From NCBI GenBank assembly GCA_963728445.1, contig CAVSJO010000006.1:1488001-1552000 (forward strand): a stretch of DNA of 64,000 nucleotides. The letters run 5' to 3'. Positions 34,029-41,666 of this stretch are shown here, piece after piece. The position numbers and the translations under genes were made by a program. Below the pieces are notes generated by a model that did no database searches, had not been told where the DNA came from, and was given only the letters and a program-made list of their open reading frames with translations. Source of the DNA: CAVSJO01 sp963728445 (GTDB taxonomy: Bacteria > Gemmatimonadota > Gemmatimonadetes > Longimicrobiales > RSA9). The stretch's first letter is position 1, and the number at the start of each line of letters is the position of its first letter.

Positions 34029-34838
34029 TCATTGCACGATGAATCCGAGACCCTGCCGATTCAGTGCGTCAGTAAGCATCCACTGCCAGCCCAGGTGACC
34101 TCGGATGAAGGTGGCACGCGCGCCTATCGTCCTGTAGAGGCTATCGCTTAGGGCCGTGCCGGATGAGTAGTCGAACTGGTACGCGAGCCTGTCGAGGTTC
34201 GTCGTCGGCGATCTCTGGACGGCCATACCTATCCGGGTCTTACGAAGCACGTCGAACCACGCAGCCGGCGTGCCGATTTCAGCTCTCGCGAAGCGTCGGA
34301 CCCACGCAGTTCGACTGCGTCTAGACGTGTCGGCCACCGCCTTGAATGAGCGGGAGTTCGATGTCCGCCTAGCCATCTCTTCTACGAGATCGGTGACGTC
34401 GCCGGGCAAGCAGGTTCTCGCCTGGACCCACCTCACCACCAAATGCGGCCAATCCGTGGGGTCGGCCAGGTGCTCCCGTAGTTGAACGGCATTTGTGACT
34501 GGTGACCTGAGTGCGCACTGGATCCCTCGAAGGTACGTGACTCCCGCGAGGTCAACGGCCGCTTGTGGGGGCAGGAGATCGAGACGAAGGACCACCGGCG
34601 CATTGACAACGTACCTCGCCACTTCGTCGCAGTCCCGGAGCACGCGATCAAGAGTGCTCGTATCGGGGCGCAGCGCCACGATGATCCCCTTTCGAAGCAT
34701 GCGCGGAAGATCGCTCCGCTTCACTTCCGTCCACCCGTCTTGCGGGTACGGCGGCTCGAGCACATAGAGGTGAGTGTCCACGACTTCGCTCGTCCGATGG
34801 GGTTCCGACAGTGTACGGTGTGGACGGAAATCGCACAT
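34029..34838 (-). CDS. AraC-like helix-turn-helix regulator, divergent
   Basis: A 269-residue protein whose C-terminal part (WVRRFARAEIGTPAAWFDVLRKTRIGMAVQRS, then YQFDYSSGTALSDSLYRTIGARATFIRGHLG) resembles the two-HTH DNA-binding domain of AraC regulators, with weak conservation in the second helix. The N-terminal two thirds show no family I know. The ATG at 34838 lies on a TTGGCA-N5-TGCCAA dyad, which hints at autoregulation; a start slightly downstream is possible. It is the first gene of the minus-strand cassette and probably controls it. Confidence 0.6.
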   Translation of the reverse strand: MCDFRPHRTLSEPHRTSEVVDTHLYVLEPPYPQDGWTEVKRSDLPRMLRKGIIVALRPDTSTLDRVLRDCDEVARYVVNAPVVLRLDLLPPQAAVDLAGVTYLRGIQCALRSPVTNAVQLREHLADPTDWPHLVVRWVQARTCLPGDVTDLVEEMARRTSNSRSFKAVADTSRRSRTAWVRRFARAEIGTPAAWFDVLRKTRIGMAVQRSPTTNLDRLAYQFDYSSGTALSDSLYRTIGARATFIRGHLGWQWMLTDALNRQGLGFIVQ

Positions 34839-34854
34839 TGGCAATTTGTGCCAA
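34838..34854. promoter_or_regulatory. Dyad TTGGCA-N5-TGCCAA at the regulator start
   Basis: A perfect 6-bp inverted repeat with a 5-nt spacer (ATTTG) overlaps the presumed start codon of the AraC-like gene. It could be its own operator. Confidence 0.4.
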
Positions 34855-34987
34855 GTCAGGAAGGCCGTCGGCGAAGACGAGCACCTCGGGAGGTGACGAG
34901 CTTCGTCCCCGGCGCGGGGCAATGGCTTCCTTGATGCGCCGTGGCGTTCCGGACAGATTGTAAGGGTGTCCAGTACGGAGGGGCACC

Positions 34988-35239
34988 ATGCCGAGATCCT
35001 ACCGGAATCGCGGAGCCGCCGCGTCGACGGCCCGGAAGGCGCTCGCGCTCGTCGCGGTCCTTCCGCTTCTCGGGACGTCCGCCGCCGGCGCGTCCGGGCA
35101 GGAGGGCGTGGACGGCTCTCCGGCGAAGCTCCCCGTCGTCGTGGGCAGGGTGGTCGAGCCCGGGACCGGCCACTTCTCGAACTACCTCGAGCGGCTGGCC
35201 AACGGGAAGGGCGTCCGGCCCGCGCCGCTCGTCTGGTAG
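34988..35239 (+). CDS. Small exported protein of unknown function
   Basis: An 83-residue protein with a signal peptide (ALALVAVLPLLGTSAAGASG) and a short mature part (VVVGRVVEPGTGHFSNYLERLANGKGVRPAPLVW). I do not recognise it. It shares the reading frame of the following lipoprotein and is separated from it only by the TAG at 35237-35239, so the two might be one split gene. No ribosome-binding site is striking. Confidence 0.45.
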   Translation: MPRSYRNRGAAASTARKALALVAVLPLLGTSAAGASGQEGVDGSPAKLPVVVGRVVEPGTGHFSNYLERLANGKGVRPAPLVW

Positions 35240-35659
35240 GTCGCCCTTCGGCGCCTCGCGGCGATCGCCGCCGTCGCCGCCGCGGTGAACGCGGCGGCCG
35301 CTGGCTGCCTCGGCGTCATGGGCGGCGACCAGGAGATGGAGCAGGGCGTCGGGACCCTCGGCCGGGTCGACGCCGCCGAGGCCGGGACGCTCGAGCCCGT
35401 CGAGCTCCTCGCCGTCGCCGATTCCGGGCTCCTCCTCCTCTACCAGCGGCGCATCGGCCTGGTGCGCTTCCGCGCCATCGACGCCGCCGTCTTTCCCCTC
35501 GCCGCCGCCCGGCCCGTCCTCGGCGGCGCTCCGCCCGACGACTCGACGCGGGCGCGGCTCCGTCGCATGGCCCGTTTCCCCGAAGGCCTGGCCGCGACCC
35601 GTCTGGACAGCGTCCTTGCTGCATACGGCCAGCCCGCGCTCCAGCTCTGGTCGCGCTGA
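35240..35659 (+). CDS. Probable small lipoprotein, start codon unclear
   Basis: The frame directly after the TAG reads VALRRLAAIAAVAAAVNAAAAGC, a perfect lipoprotein leader, followed by about 115 residues (VELLAVADSGLLLLYQRRIGLVRF, then ARFPEGLAATRLDSVLAAYG). No ATG, GTG or TTG precedes the leader in this frame; the first available start is GTG 35285, inside the leader. The gene therefore has a lost start, uses an unusual one, or is the second half of a split gene with 34988-35239. The mature sequence resembles hypothetical proteins next to dnaE2 in related genomes (impression only). Confidence 0.45.
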   Translation, partial: VALRRLAAIAAVAAAVNAAAAGCLGVMGGDQEMEQGVGTLGRVDAAEAGTLEPVELLAVADSGLLLLYQRRIGLVRFRAIDAAVFPLAAARPVLGGAPPDDSTRARLRRMARFPEGLAATRLDSVLAAYGQPALQLWSR

Positions 35660-35671
35660 GCGGCTTCAACA

Positions 35672-35689
35672 TCTTCGGCTTGTCTTCGG
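35672..35689 (+). promoter_or_regulatory. CTTC-N7-CTTC operator, distal copy upstream of dnaE2
   Basis: TCTTCGG-CTTG-TCTTCGG with an 11-bp period, the same element as in the imuA promoter. It stands 76 bp before the second copy and follows the preceding gene by 12 bp. Confidence 0.6.
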
Positions 35690-35747
35690 GTCCCCGATGT
35701 GCCATCTTTGGAGAGGGCGGCTTCGGCCGCCTTTTCCAGCCCTTCTG

Positions 35748-35772
35748 TCTTCGGTTTTTCTTCGCCTATTAC
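35748..35772 (+). promoter_or_regulatory. CTTC-N7-CTTC operator and -10 of dnaE2
   Basis: TCTTCGG (35748-35754) and TCTTCGC (35759-35765) with an 11-bp period, ending next to a TATTAC -10 (35767-35772). The dnaE2 ATG is at 35781, giving a very short or leaderless mRNA. The layout matches the imuA promoter. Confidence 0.7.
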
Positions 35773-35780
35773 ATGCGATC

Positions 35781-38700
35781 ATGTCCTTCATCGAGCTCCG
35801 TACCCACTCCGCCTTCTCCTTCGGGGACGGCACCGCCACGCCGGAGGCGCTCGTGGCGCGGGCGGCGGAGCTGGGCTACGGCGCCCTCGGCCTGACGGAC
35901 CACGCGGACCTGGGCGGCACGATCCGCTTTGCCCTGGAGGCGGAGCGGCAGGGCATTCGCCCGGTGATCGGCGTGGAGCTGGACGTCGACGGCCACCCCG
36001 TTGCTCTGCTGGCCCGCAGCCCGGAGGGCTACCGCAACCTCGCCGCCCTGGTGACCCGCGCCCGCCTCGGCCCCTGGGACGCCTGGGACGACGACGCCGG
36101 CACCGGCTGGCACGCCCCCGACGGCCACATGCCCGACGCCGCGCACGCCCGCCGTGAGATCGAAGCCTGGAAAGCCCCCCCCGCGCAGTCCCGCGCGCGA
36201 AGCGCCGCGCCCCCCGCGCGCAGCGCGCCCCCCCCCGCACGAAGTGCGGAACCCCCGCCGCAGGCGGCCCCCTCCCCCGCGCGCAGCGCGGAACCCCCGG
36301 CGCAGCCGGTGCCCCGCGGCGCAGCCGCGGTGACCCGCGCCGAACGGCGCGGTGCCCCGCCGCAGGCGGTGCCCGGCCGCGCAGCGCGCGGCCGCGTCCT
36401 CCGCGGCCGTCCGACCATAGAGTGGCACGACCTCGCCAGGTGCTCCCAAGGCCTTCACCTGCTATCCGGCCCCGCCACCGGCCCGCTCGCCTACCTGCTC
36501 CAGACCGAGCAGCCCGACCGGGCCGACCGCTGGCTCGCGCGCGCGAAGGAGGCGTTCGGTGAGCGTCTGAGCGTGGAGGCGCAGCTCCACAACGTGTCGG
36601 GCCGCGAGTCGGCGCTTGCGGAGGCGCTCATCGAGCGGGCCGCGTCGCAGGGCGTGCCCTGGGTCGCGACGAACGATCCCCGCTACGTCGACGCGGCCGG
36701 GCGGCTGGTGCACGACCTGATGACGGCGCTGCGGGCGGGCGTGGACGTGGACACGGCGGCGTGCTGGGGCGTGCTGCACCCGAACGGGGAGTGGCGGCTG
36801 AAGTCGCCGCGGGCGATGGCGCGGCTGTGGAAGGGCAGGGAGGAGGGGTTGGCGCGCTCGGCGGAGCTCGCGGCCGACTGCGCCTTCGACCTGCGCTGGC
36901 TGCGTCCGCCGCTGCCGTCGTTCCCGAGCGAGAAGGGGGACGACGCGCTGCTCCGGGAGCTGGCGTACGCGGGCGCCCGTCGTCGCTGGGGGGAAGTGGA
37001 CGCGCGGCAGCGGACGCAGCTCGAGCACGAGCTGCGGGTGATCGGCAAGCTGGGCTTCGCGGGCTTCTTCCTGGTGATGTGGGACGCGGTGCGATTCGCG
37101 CGCGAGCGCGGGATCCTGTGCCAGGGGCGCGGCAGCGCGGCGAACAGCGCCGTCGCCTACTGTCTCGAGATCACGGCGGTGGACCCGGTGCGCCACGGGC
37201 TGCTCTTCGAACGCTTCCTCTCGGAGGTGCGCACGGACGGGCGCACGGAGGCGCCGGACATCGACGTGGACTTCGAGATGGACCGGCGCGAGGAGGTGCT
37301 CGACTACATGTACGAGCGCTACGGTCGGCGCCACGCCGCGATCACGTGTGTGACGCAGGCGTACCACGCGCCGAGCGCGCTGCAGGACGTCATGCGGGCG
37401 CTGGGCTACCCGGCGGAGCAGGCGTTCGAGCTGTCGAAGCGGATGCGGCGCTGGGAGCCGGGTGCGGGCGCGGACGAGCTGGAGGCGGGGCTCGCGGAGC
37501 GCTTCGGGCTGGAGCTGGACGGGCCGCGGGGCCGTACGCTGCTCACGGCCATGCGGGCGCTGGACGGCGTGCCGCGCATGCGCTCGACACACCCCGGCGG
37601 CTTCGTGCTGTCCCGCGAGGCGCTGGGGGCGTGGATGCCCATCGAGCGCACCAGCATGGGGCGCACGATCCTGCAGTTCGACAAGGACGACCTGGACGCG
37701 GCCGGCGTGCCGAAGTTCGACTTCCTCGGGCTCGGCGGCCTCACGCTGGTGCACAACGCCTTCGACGCCATCGAGGCGCACACCGGCGAGCACCTGGAGC
37801 TCTACACGCTGCCCGTGGACGACCGGCGCACGTACGAAATGATCTCCGCCGGCGAGACCATCGGCACGTTCCAGATCGAGAGCCGCGCGCAGATCTCGTC
37901 GATCCTGCACACCAAGCCCGAGCGCCTCTACGACCTGGTCGTGCAGGTCGCGCTCATCCGGCCGGGCCCCATCCAGGCCCGCTTCGTCCGCCCCTACACG
38001 ATGCGCCGCCGCGGCCTCGAGCCCGTCACCTTCCCGCACCCCGAGCTGGAGCCGATCCTCCGGCGCACGCAGGGCATCCCCATCTTCCAGGAGCAGGCCA
38101 TGGCCATCTCCATGGCCATCGGCGGCTTCAGCGCGGCCGAGGCGGACGAGCTGCGCCGGGCCATGGGCCATCACAAGAAGCTGCCGAAGCTGCACGCCGC
38201 CCTCGAGCGGCTGCGCATCGGCATGGTCGCCCGGGGCGTGAAGGGCGACGTCGCCGAATCCATCGTCGAGGCGCTCCACTCCTTCGCCAACTACGGCTTC
38301 CCCGAGTCCCACGCCTGGAGCTTCGCGCTCATCGCCTACGCGACGGCGTACCTGAAGGCGAACCACCCGTCGGCGTTCTACCTCGGCATCCTGAACGCGT
38401 GGCCCATGGGCTTCTACCCGCCGGCGACGCTGGTGCACGACGCCCGCCGCGCCGGCGTCGACGTCCGCTCGCCGTGCCTGAAGCGGGGCGCGTGGGAGTG
38501 CACCCTCGAGGTCGACGATCTTGCCGCGCTCGTGGACTGGCGGCGCAATCCCGCCCTGCGTGTCGGCTGGAAGCACATCCGCGGTCTGGGCGAGAAGGCG
38601 GGAGAGGCGCTGCGAGCCGCCGCGGAGACGGCGCCGTTCCGCTCCGTCGAGGACGTGGTCCGCCGCGCGGGGCTGAGCCGGGAGGAGGCGCTGCACCTGG

Positions 38701-39251
38701 CCCGGGCCGGCGCCTTCGAGGCGTTCGAGCCCGGGCGACGGAAGGCCGCGTGGGAGGCGCTGCGCGCCGCCGGCGACACGCTGCCGCTGGCCCCCGCCGC
38801 GCGCCACCTCCCCTTCGATCCCGCGGAGCTGGAGGGCGAAGAGCGTATTTTCCTGGACTACCTGGCGACGGGCGTGTGCGTCGACGGCCACCCCATGGAG
38901 CACCTGCGCCCCCGTCTGCGGGACGCGGGCGTATCGGACAGCGCCGACATGCGGGAGTGGCGCGCGGGCGCGCCCATCGTCGTCGCCGGACTCGTCGTCG
39001 TGCGCCAGCGGCCGGCCAGCGCGAACGGGACCATCTTCATTCTCATGGAGGACGAGCATGGCTTCGTGAACGTCGTCGTGCCCCAGCGCCTCGTGGAGCG
39101 CTTCCGGGACGTGGTGCACTTCGCCACGTTCCTCGTCGTGGAGGGGCGGCTCGAGCGGGACGGCGACGTGATCAACGTCGTCGGTCGGCGCTTCCGGGAG
39201 CTCGCCGTCCGCAGCCGCGAGGCCGTCCACAACTCGAGGGACTTCAAGTGA
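35781..39251 (+). CDS. dnaE2: Error-prone DNA polymerase III alpha subunit DnaE2 (ImuC)
   Basis: A 1156-residue error-prone C-family polymerase, the catalytic member of the ImuA-ImuB-DnaE2 mutasome. It has a PHP domain from the N-terminus (MSFIELRTHSAFSFGDGTATPEALV), polymerase palm motif PDIDVDFE (D493, D495, D497), the thumb/fingers motifs and a C-terminal OB fold (APIVVAGLVVVRQRPAS...IFILMEDEHG). Residues 132-211 are an Ala/Pro/Arg-rich insertion made of family A repeat DNA, lying in the PHP part. Two CTTC-N7-CTTC sites precede it. It stands 8.5 kb from imuAB. Confidence 0.93.
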   Translation: MSFIELRTHSAFSFGDGTATPEALVARAAELGYGALGLTDHADLGGTIRFALEAERQGIRPVIGVELDVDGHPVALLARSPEGYRNLAALVTRARLGPWDAWDDDAGTGWHAPDGHMPDAAHARREIEAWKAPPAQSRARSAAPPARSAPPPARSAEPPPQAAPSPARSAEPPAQPVPRGAAAVTRAERRGAPPQAVPGRAARGRVLRGRPTIEWHDLARCSQGLHLLSGPATGPLAYLLQTEQPDRADRWLARAKEAFGERLSVEAQLHNVSGRESALAEALIERAASQGVPWVATNDPRYVDAAGRLVHDLMTALRAGVDVDTAACWGVLHPNGEWRLKSPRAMARLWKGREEGLARSAELAADCAFDLRWLRPPLPSFPSEKGDDALLRELAYAGARRRWGEVDARQRTQLEHELRVIGKLGFAGFFLVMWDAVRFARERGILCQGRGSAANSAVAYCLEITAVDPVRHGLLFERFLSEVRTDGRTEAPDIDVDFEMDRREEVLDYMYERYGRRHAAITCVTQAYHAPSALQDVMRALGYPAEQAFELSKRMRRWEPGAGADELEAGLAERFGLELDGPRGRTLLTAMRALDGVPRMRSTHPGGFVLSREALGAWMPIERTSMGRTILQFDKDDLDAAGVPKFDFLGLGGLTLVHNAFDAIEAHTGEHLELYTLPVDDRRTYEMISAGETIGTFQIESRAQISSILHTKPERLYDLVVQVALIRPGPIQARFVRPYTMRRRGLEPVTFPHPELEPILRRTQGIPIFQEQAMAISMAIGGFSAAEADELRRAMGHHKKLPKLHAALERLRIGMVARGVKGDVAESIVEALHSFANYGFPESHAWSFALIAYATAYLKANHPSAFYLGILNAWPMGFYPPATLVHDARRAGVDVRSPCLKRGAWECTLEVDDLAALVDWRRNPALRVGWKHIRGLGEKAGEALRAAAETAPFRSVEDVVRRAGLSREEALHLARAGAFEAFEPGRRKAAWEALRAAGDTLPLAPAARHLPFDPAELEGEERIFLDYLATGVCVDGHPMEHLRPRLRDAGVSDSADMREWRAGAPIVVAGLVVVRQRPASANGTIFILMEDEHGFVNVVVPQRLVERFRDVVHFATFLVVEGRLERDGDVINVVGRRFRELAVRSREAVHNSRDFK
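36175..36412. repeat. Family A mini-hairpin repeats inside the dnaE2 coding sequence
   Basis: About nine small palindromes (CCGCCGCAGGCGG, CCGGCGCAGCCGG, CGCGCCGAACGGCGCG and others) joined by GGAACCCCC and GTGCCCCG, the reverse-complement orientation of the family A linkers. The block stays in frame and is translated as an Ala/Pro/Arg-rich insertion in the PHP domain. Confidence 0.88.
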
Positions 39252-39273
39252 GCCGCGGCCTGCGGCCGCGGCT
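39251..39273. terminator. Hairpin just after dnaE2
   Basis: A perfect 10-bp stem (AGCCGCGGCC with its complement, loop TGC) begins at the last base of the stop. There is no T-tract, so termination is only possible. It resembles a single family A unit. Confidence 0.4.
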
Positions 39274-39288
39274 CAGGCTTAGGCGGCT

Positions 39289-39360
39289 AGGCTGAGGCTT
39301 AGGCTGAGGCTGAGGCTGAGGCTTAGGCTGAGGCTGAGGCTGAGGCTGAGGCTGAGGCTG
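39289..39360. repeat. Hexanucleotide array (AGGCTG/AGGCTT)
   Basis: Twelve consecutive 6-bp units (ten AGGCTG, two AGGCTT), with related copies at 39275-39288. Its unit matches the array at 20096-20160 read on the other strand. It lies 66 bp before the amidohydrolase start, so length change could alter promoter geometry. Confidence 0.92.
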
Positions 39361-39425
39361 AGGTCGGGGGGTGCTCTGGACGGGCGGGCGCGTCCTTGCG
39401 CACATTCACGGGTCGCTGTTCTCCC

Positions 39426-41666
39426 ATGGTCCGCATGGAGCTGCCGATGAACCGGAACTGCCGCCTCGCGTACGCGCGTCCGACCTGGCTTTCCACCGGG
39501 GCCGTCGTGCGGTCGGTGCTGCTCGCGCTCGCGGGGCTGATCGTCGTGTCCGCATCGCCCCAGGGCGCTCGTGCACAGGAGAGCGCGCGAAGCGCGGCGG
39601 CGCCGACCGGGGGCGCCCCGACGCCCGCCCTCACCCGCGAGGTGGAGCTGCACGACGGGGTGGTGGACGCGGCGGTGTCGCCGGACGGGCGGCGCATCGC
39701 GGCGACGATCCTCGGGCGCATCTGGCTTATGCCCGTGGACGGCGGGGACGCGGTGCAGGTCACGCGCACCATCGGCTGGGACGAGAGCCCGGCGTGGTCG
39801 CCCGACGGCGGGTTCCTCGCCTACAGCCACGAGACGGACGGCGGCACGGAGCTGGTCGTCCTGGACCTGGCGACGGGGACGTCGACGTTCCTGCACCGGG
39901 TGGAAGGCACGCTCGGCCCGATCGCGTACTCACCCGACGGGCGGGACCTCTACTTCGTCGTGCGCCAGGGGCAGTACCAGGCGCACCTGTGGCGCATCGC
40001 GGTGGACGGCGGAAAGCCGCAGCAGCTCACGCACACGGACGGATGGCACGAGTGGTCGTTCGCCCTGTCCCCGGACGGCAGCCATGTGCTGCTCAGCTCG
40101 GGGCAGTACGGCGGCCAGGACCTGTACGAGCTCGCGCTCCCGGACTCCGTGACGCGTCGCCTGACGGAGACGGTCGCGGACGAGGGCAACGTGTTGTGGG
40201 CGTTGGACGGGACGCGCTACTTCACCCGTTCCCTCAACGGCGTCGACCACCTGATCGCCTTGTCGGAAGCCGGCGAGGAGAGGGAGCTGACGGCGAGCGC
40301 GTACGACGGGAAGTCTCTGGCTCTCGTGCCGGGCGGAAGCAGCGCGGTGATGGTCGCCGCCCGGAAGCTGTGGCGGGTCGATCTGGGCAGCGGGGCGACG
40401 TCGCCCATCCCGTTCACGGCGCGGGTGCAGGCGCCGTCGCGGAACGTCGGCTCCCTGGCGATCGTGCACGCCCGCGTGTGGGACGGGACCGGCGCCCCTC
40501 CCGTGCAGGACGCCACGGTCGTGGTGCGGGACGGGCGCATCGTCTCCGTGGAGAAGGGGGAGCCACCGGCCGGCGTCCCGACGATCGACGCCGCCGGGCG
40601 GACCCTCCTGCCCGGACTCATGGACAACCACTACCACTTCTGGAGCCCGTTCCAGGGGCCGCCGCTGCTGGCCCGGGGCGTCACGACGATCCGGGACCCC
40701 GGCGCGCCGATCTCGCTCAGCGGAAACCTGCGCGCGGCCATCGACGCCGGGCTGGTGGCGGGTCCCCACGTCTACACCGCGGGCCCGCTCATCGACGGAC
40801 GGGGCGGCTACCACCCGATGGTGGACGTCGCGATCGCGGACTCCACCGCGGCGCCGGCACTGGTCCGGGCGTTGAAGGACCAGGGCGTGGATCTGCTGAA
40901 GGTCTACTTCCAGCTCGAGCCGCCGGTGCTGCGCTCGGTGGTCGCGGAGGCGCATCGCCAGGGGCTGCGGGTGACGGGACATATCGGCGTGCGGACCGGC
41001 CTCGAGGAGGCGATGGCGGCGGGGATCGACGGCTTCAATCACGTCCGCGTCTGGCGGGACCTGACGCCGGAGCACGAGCAGCCGATGGGGCCGGACCTCG
41101 GTCTGGCCGCCGACATCCACCCGGTCGAGCGTATGCAGGCGGACTGGACCGGGATCGATCCGGACGGCGCCGAAGCGCAGGCGCTCATCGCCGACATGGC
41201 CCGCCACCACATAGGCTTCGACCCGACGCTGTCCATCCAGAAGATCGACGACGGCGCGCGGCAGCGCTTCTCGCTCGACGAATTCGCCCGGGCGCGGGAG
41301 AGCTACCGCCGCATGGGCCGGTTCGTCTACAACGCGTGGAAGGCCGGCGTGCCGCTCCTCGCCGGCACGGACGACGGCAACCTGTTCGACGAGATGGAGG
41401 CGTACGCGGACGTCGGGATCCCGAACGAAGCGATCCTGCAGGCCGCCACGGTGAACGGAGCCCGCTGGCTCGGGAAGGAGGACGAGTTCGGGACGATCCG
41501 CGCCGGTCTGCGCGGCGACTTCGTCCTCGTGGACGGCGATCCGCTGAAGGACATCCATGCAGTCCGGGCCATCGATGTGGTGGTGCAGGATGGGCGCGTC
41601 GTCTTCCGCCGCGGCCGGGCCGCGGACGGTGGCGCCGTCGCCGGAGCGGGGCAGCCCCACAAATGA
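39426..41666 (+). CDS. Exported amidohydrolase with TolB-like propeller
   Basis: A 746-residue exported protein. The leader LLALAGLIVVSASPQGARA is followed by PD40/TolB-type beta-propeller repeats (SPDGRRIA, SPDGGFLAYS, SPDGRDLYF, SPDGSHVLL) over about 55-340. A metal-dependent amidohydrolase then starts near IVHARVWDGTGAPPV, with DNHYHFWS and VTGHIGV metal-ligand segments and a late GTDDGN. The first metal motif is HYH where HxH is expected, so it is plausible. Such fusions are common in Gemmatimonadota and Acidobacteria and probably cleave peptides or amides. Start choice is uncertain (39426, 39435 or 39447). Its stop overlaps the K+ channel start. Confidence 0.82.
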   Translation: MVRMELPMNRNCRLAYARPTWLSTGAVVRSVLLALAGLIVVSASPQGARAQESARSAAAPTGGAPTPALTREVELHDGVVDAAVSPDGRRIAATILGRIWLMPVDGGDAVQVTRTIGWDESPAWSPDGGFLAYSHETDGGTELVVLDLATGTSTFLHRVEGTLGPIAYSPDGRDLYFVVRQGQYQAHLWRIAVDGGKPQQLTHTDGWHEWSFALSPDGSHVLLSSGQYGGQDLYELALPDSVTRRLTETVADEGNVLWALDGTRYFTRSLNGVDHLIALSEAGEERELTASAYDGKSLALVPGGSSAVMVAARKLWRVDLGSGATSPIPFTARVQAPSRNVGSLAIVHARVWDGTGAPPVQDATVVVRDGRIVSVEKGEPPAGVPTIDAAGRTLLPGLMDNHYHFWSPFQGPPLLARGVTTIRDPGAPISLSGNLRAAIDAGLVAGPHVYTAGPLIDGRGGYHPMVDVAIADSTAAPALVRALKDQGVDLLKVYFQLEPPVLRSVVAEAHRQGLRVTGHIGVRTGLEEAMAAGIDGFNHVRVWRDLTPEHEQPMGPDLGLAADIHPVERMQADWTGIDPDGAEAQALIADMARHHIGFDPTLSIQKIDDGARQRFSLDEFARARESYRRMGRFVYNAWKAGVPLLAGTDDGNLFDEMEAYADVGIPNEAILQAATVNGARWLGKEDEFGTIRAGLRGDFVLVDGDPLKDIHAVRAIDVVVQDGRVVFRRGRAADGGAVAGAGQPHK

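Noticed and set aside
36462..39230. 922-residue minus-strand open frame opposite dnaE2
   Set aside because: It is the antisense shadow of a well-conserved polymerase gene in a high-GC genome.
39289..39360. Telomere-like origin of the hexamer array
   Set aside because: Both arrays are internal and flanked by ordinary genes, and nothing suggests a linear replicon end.
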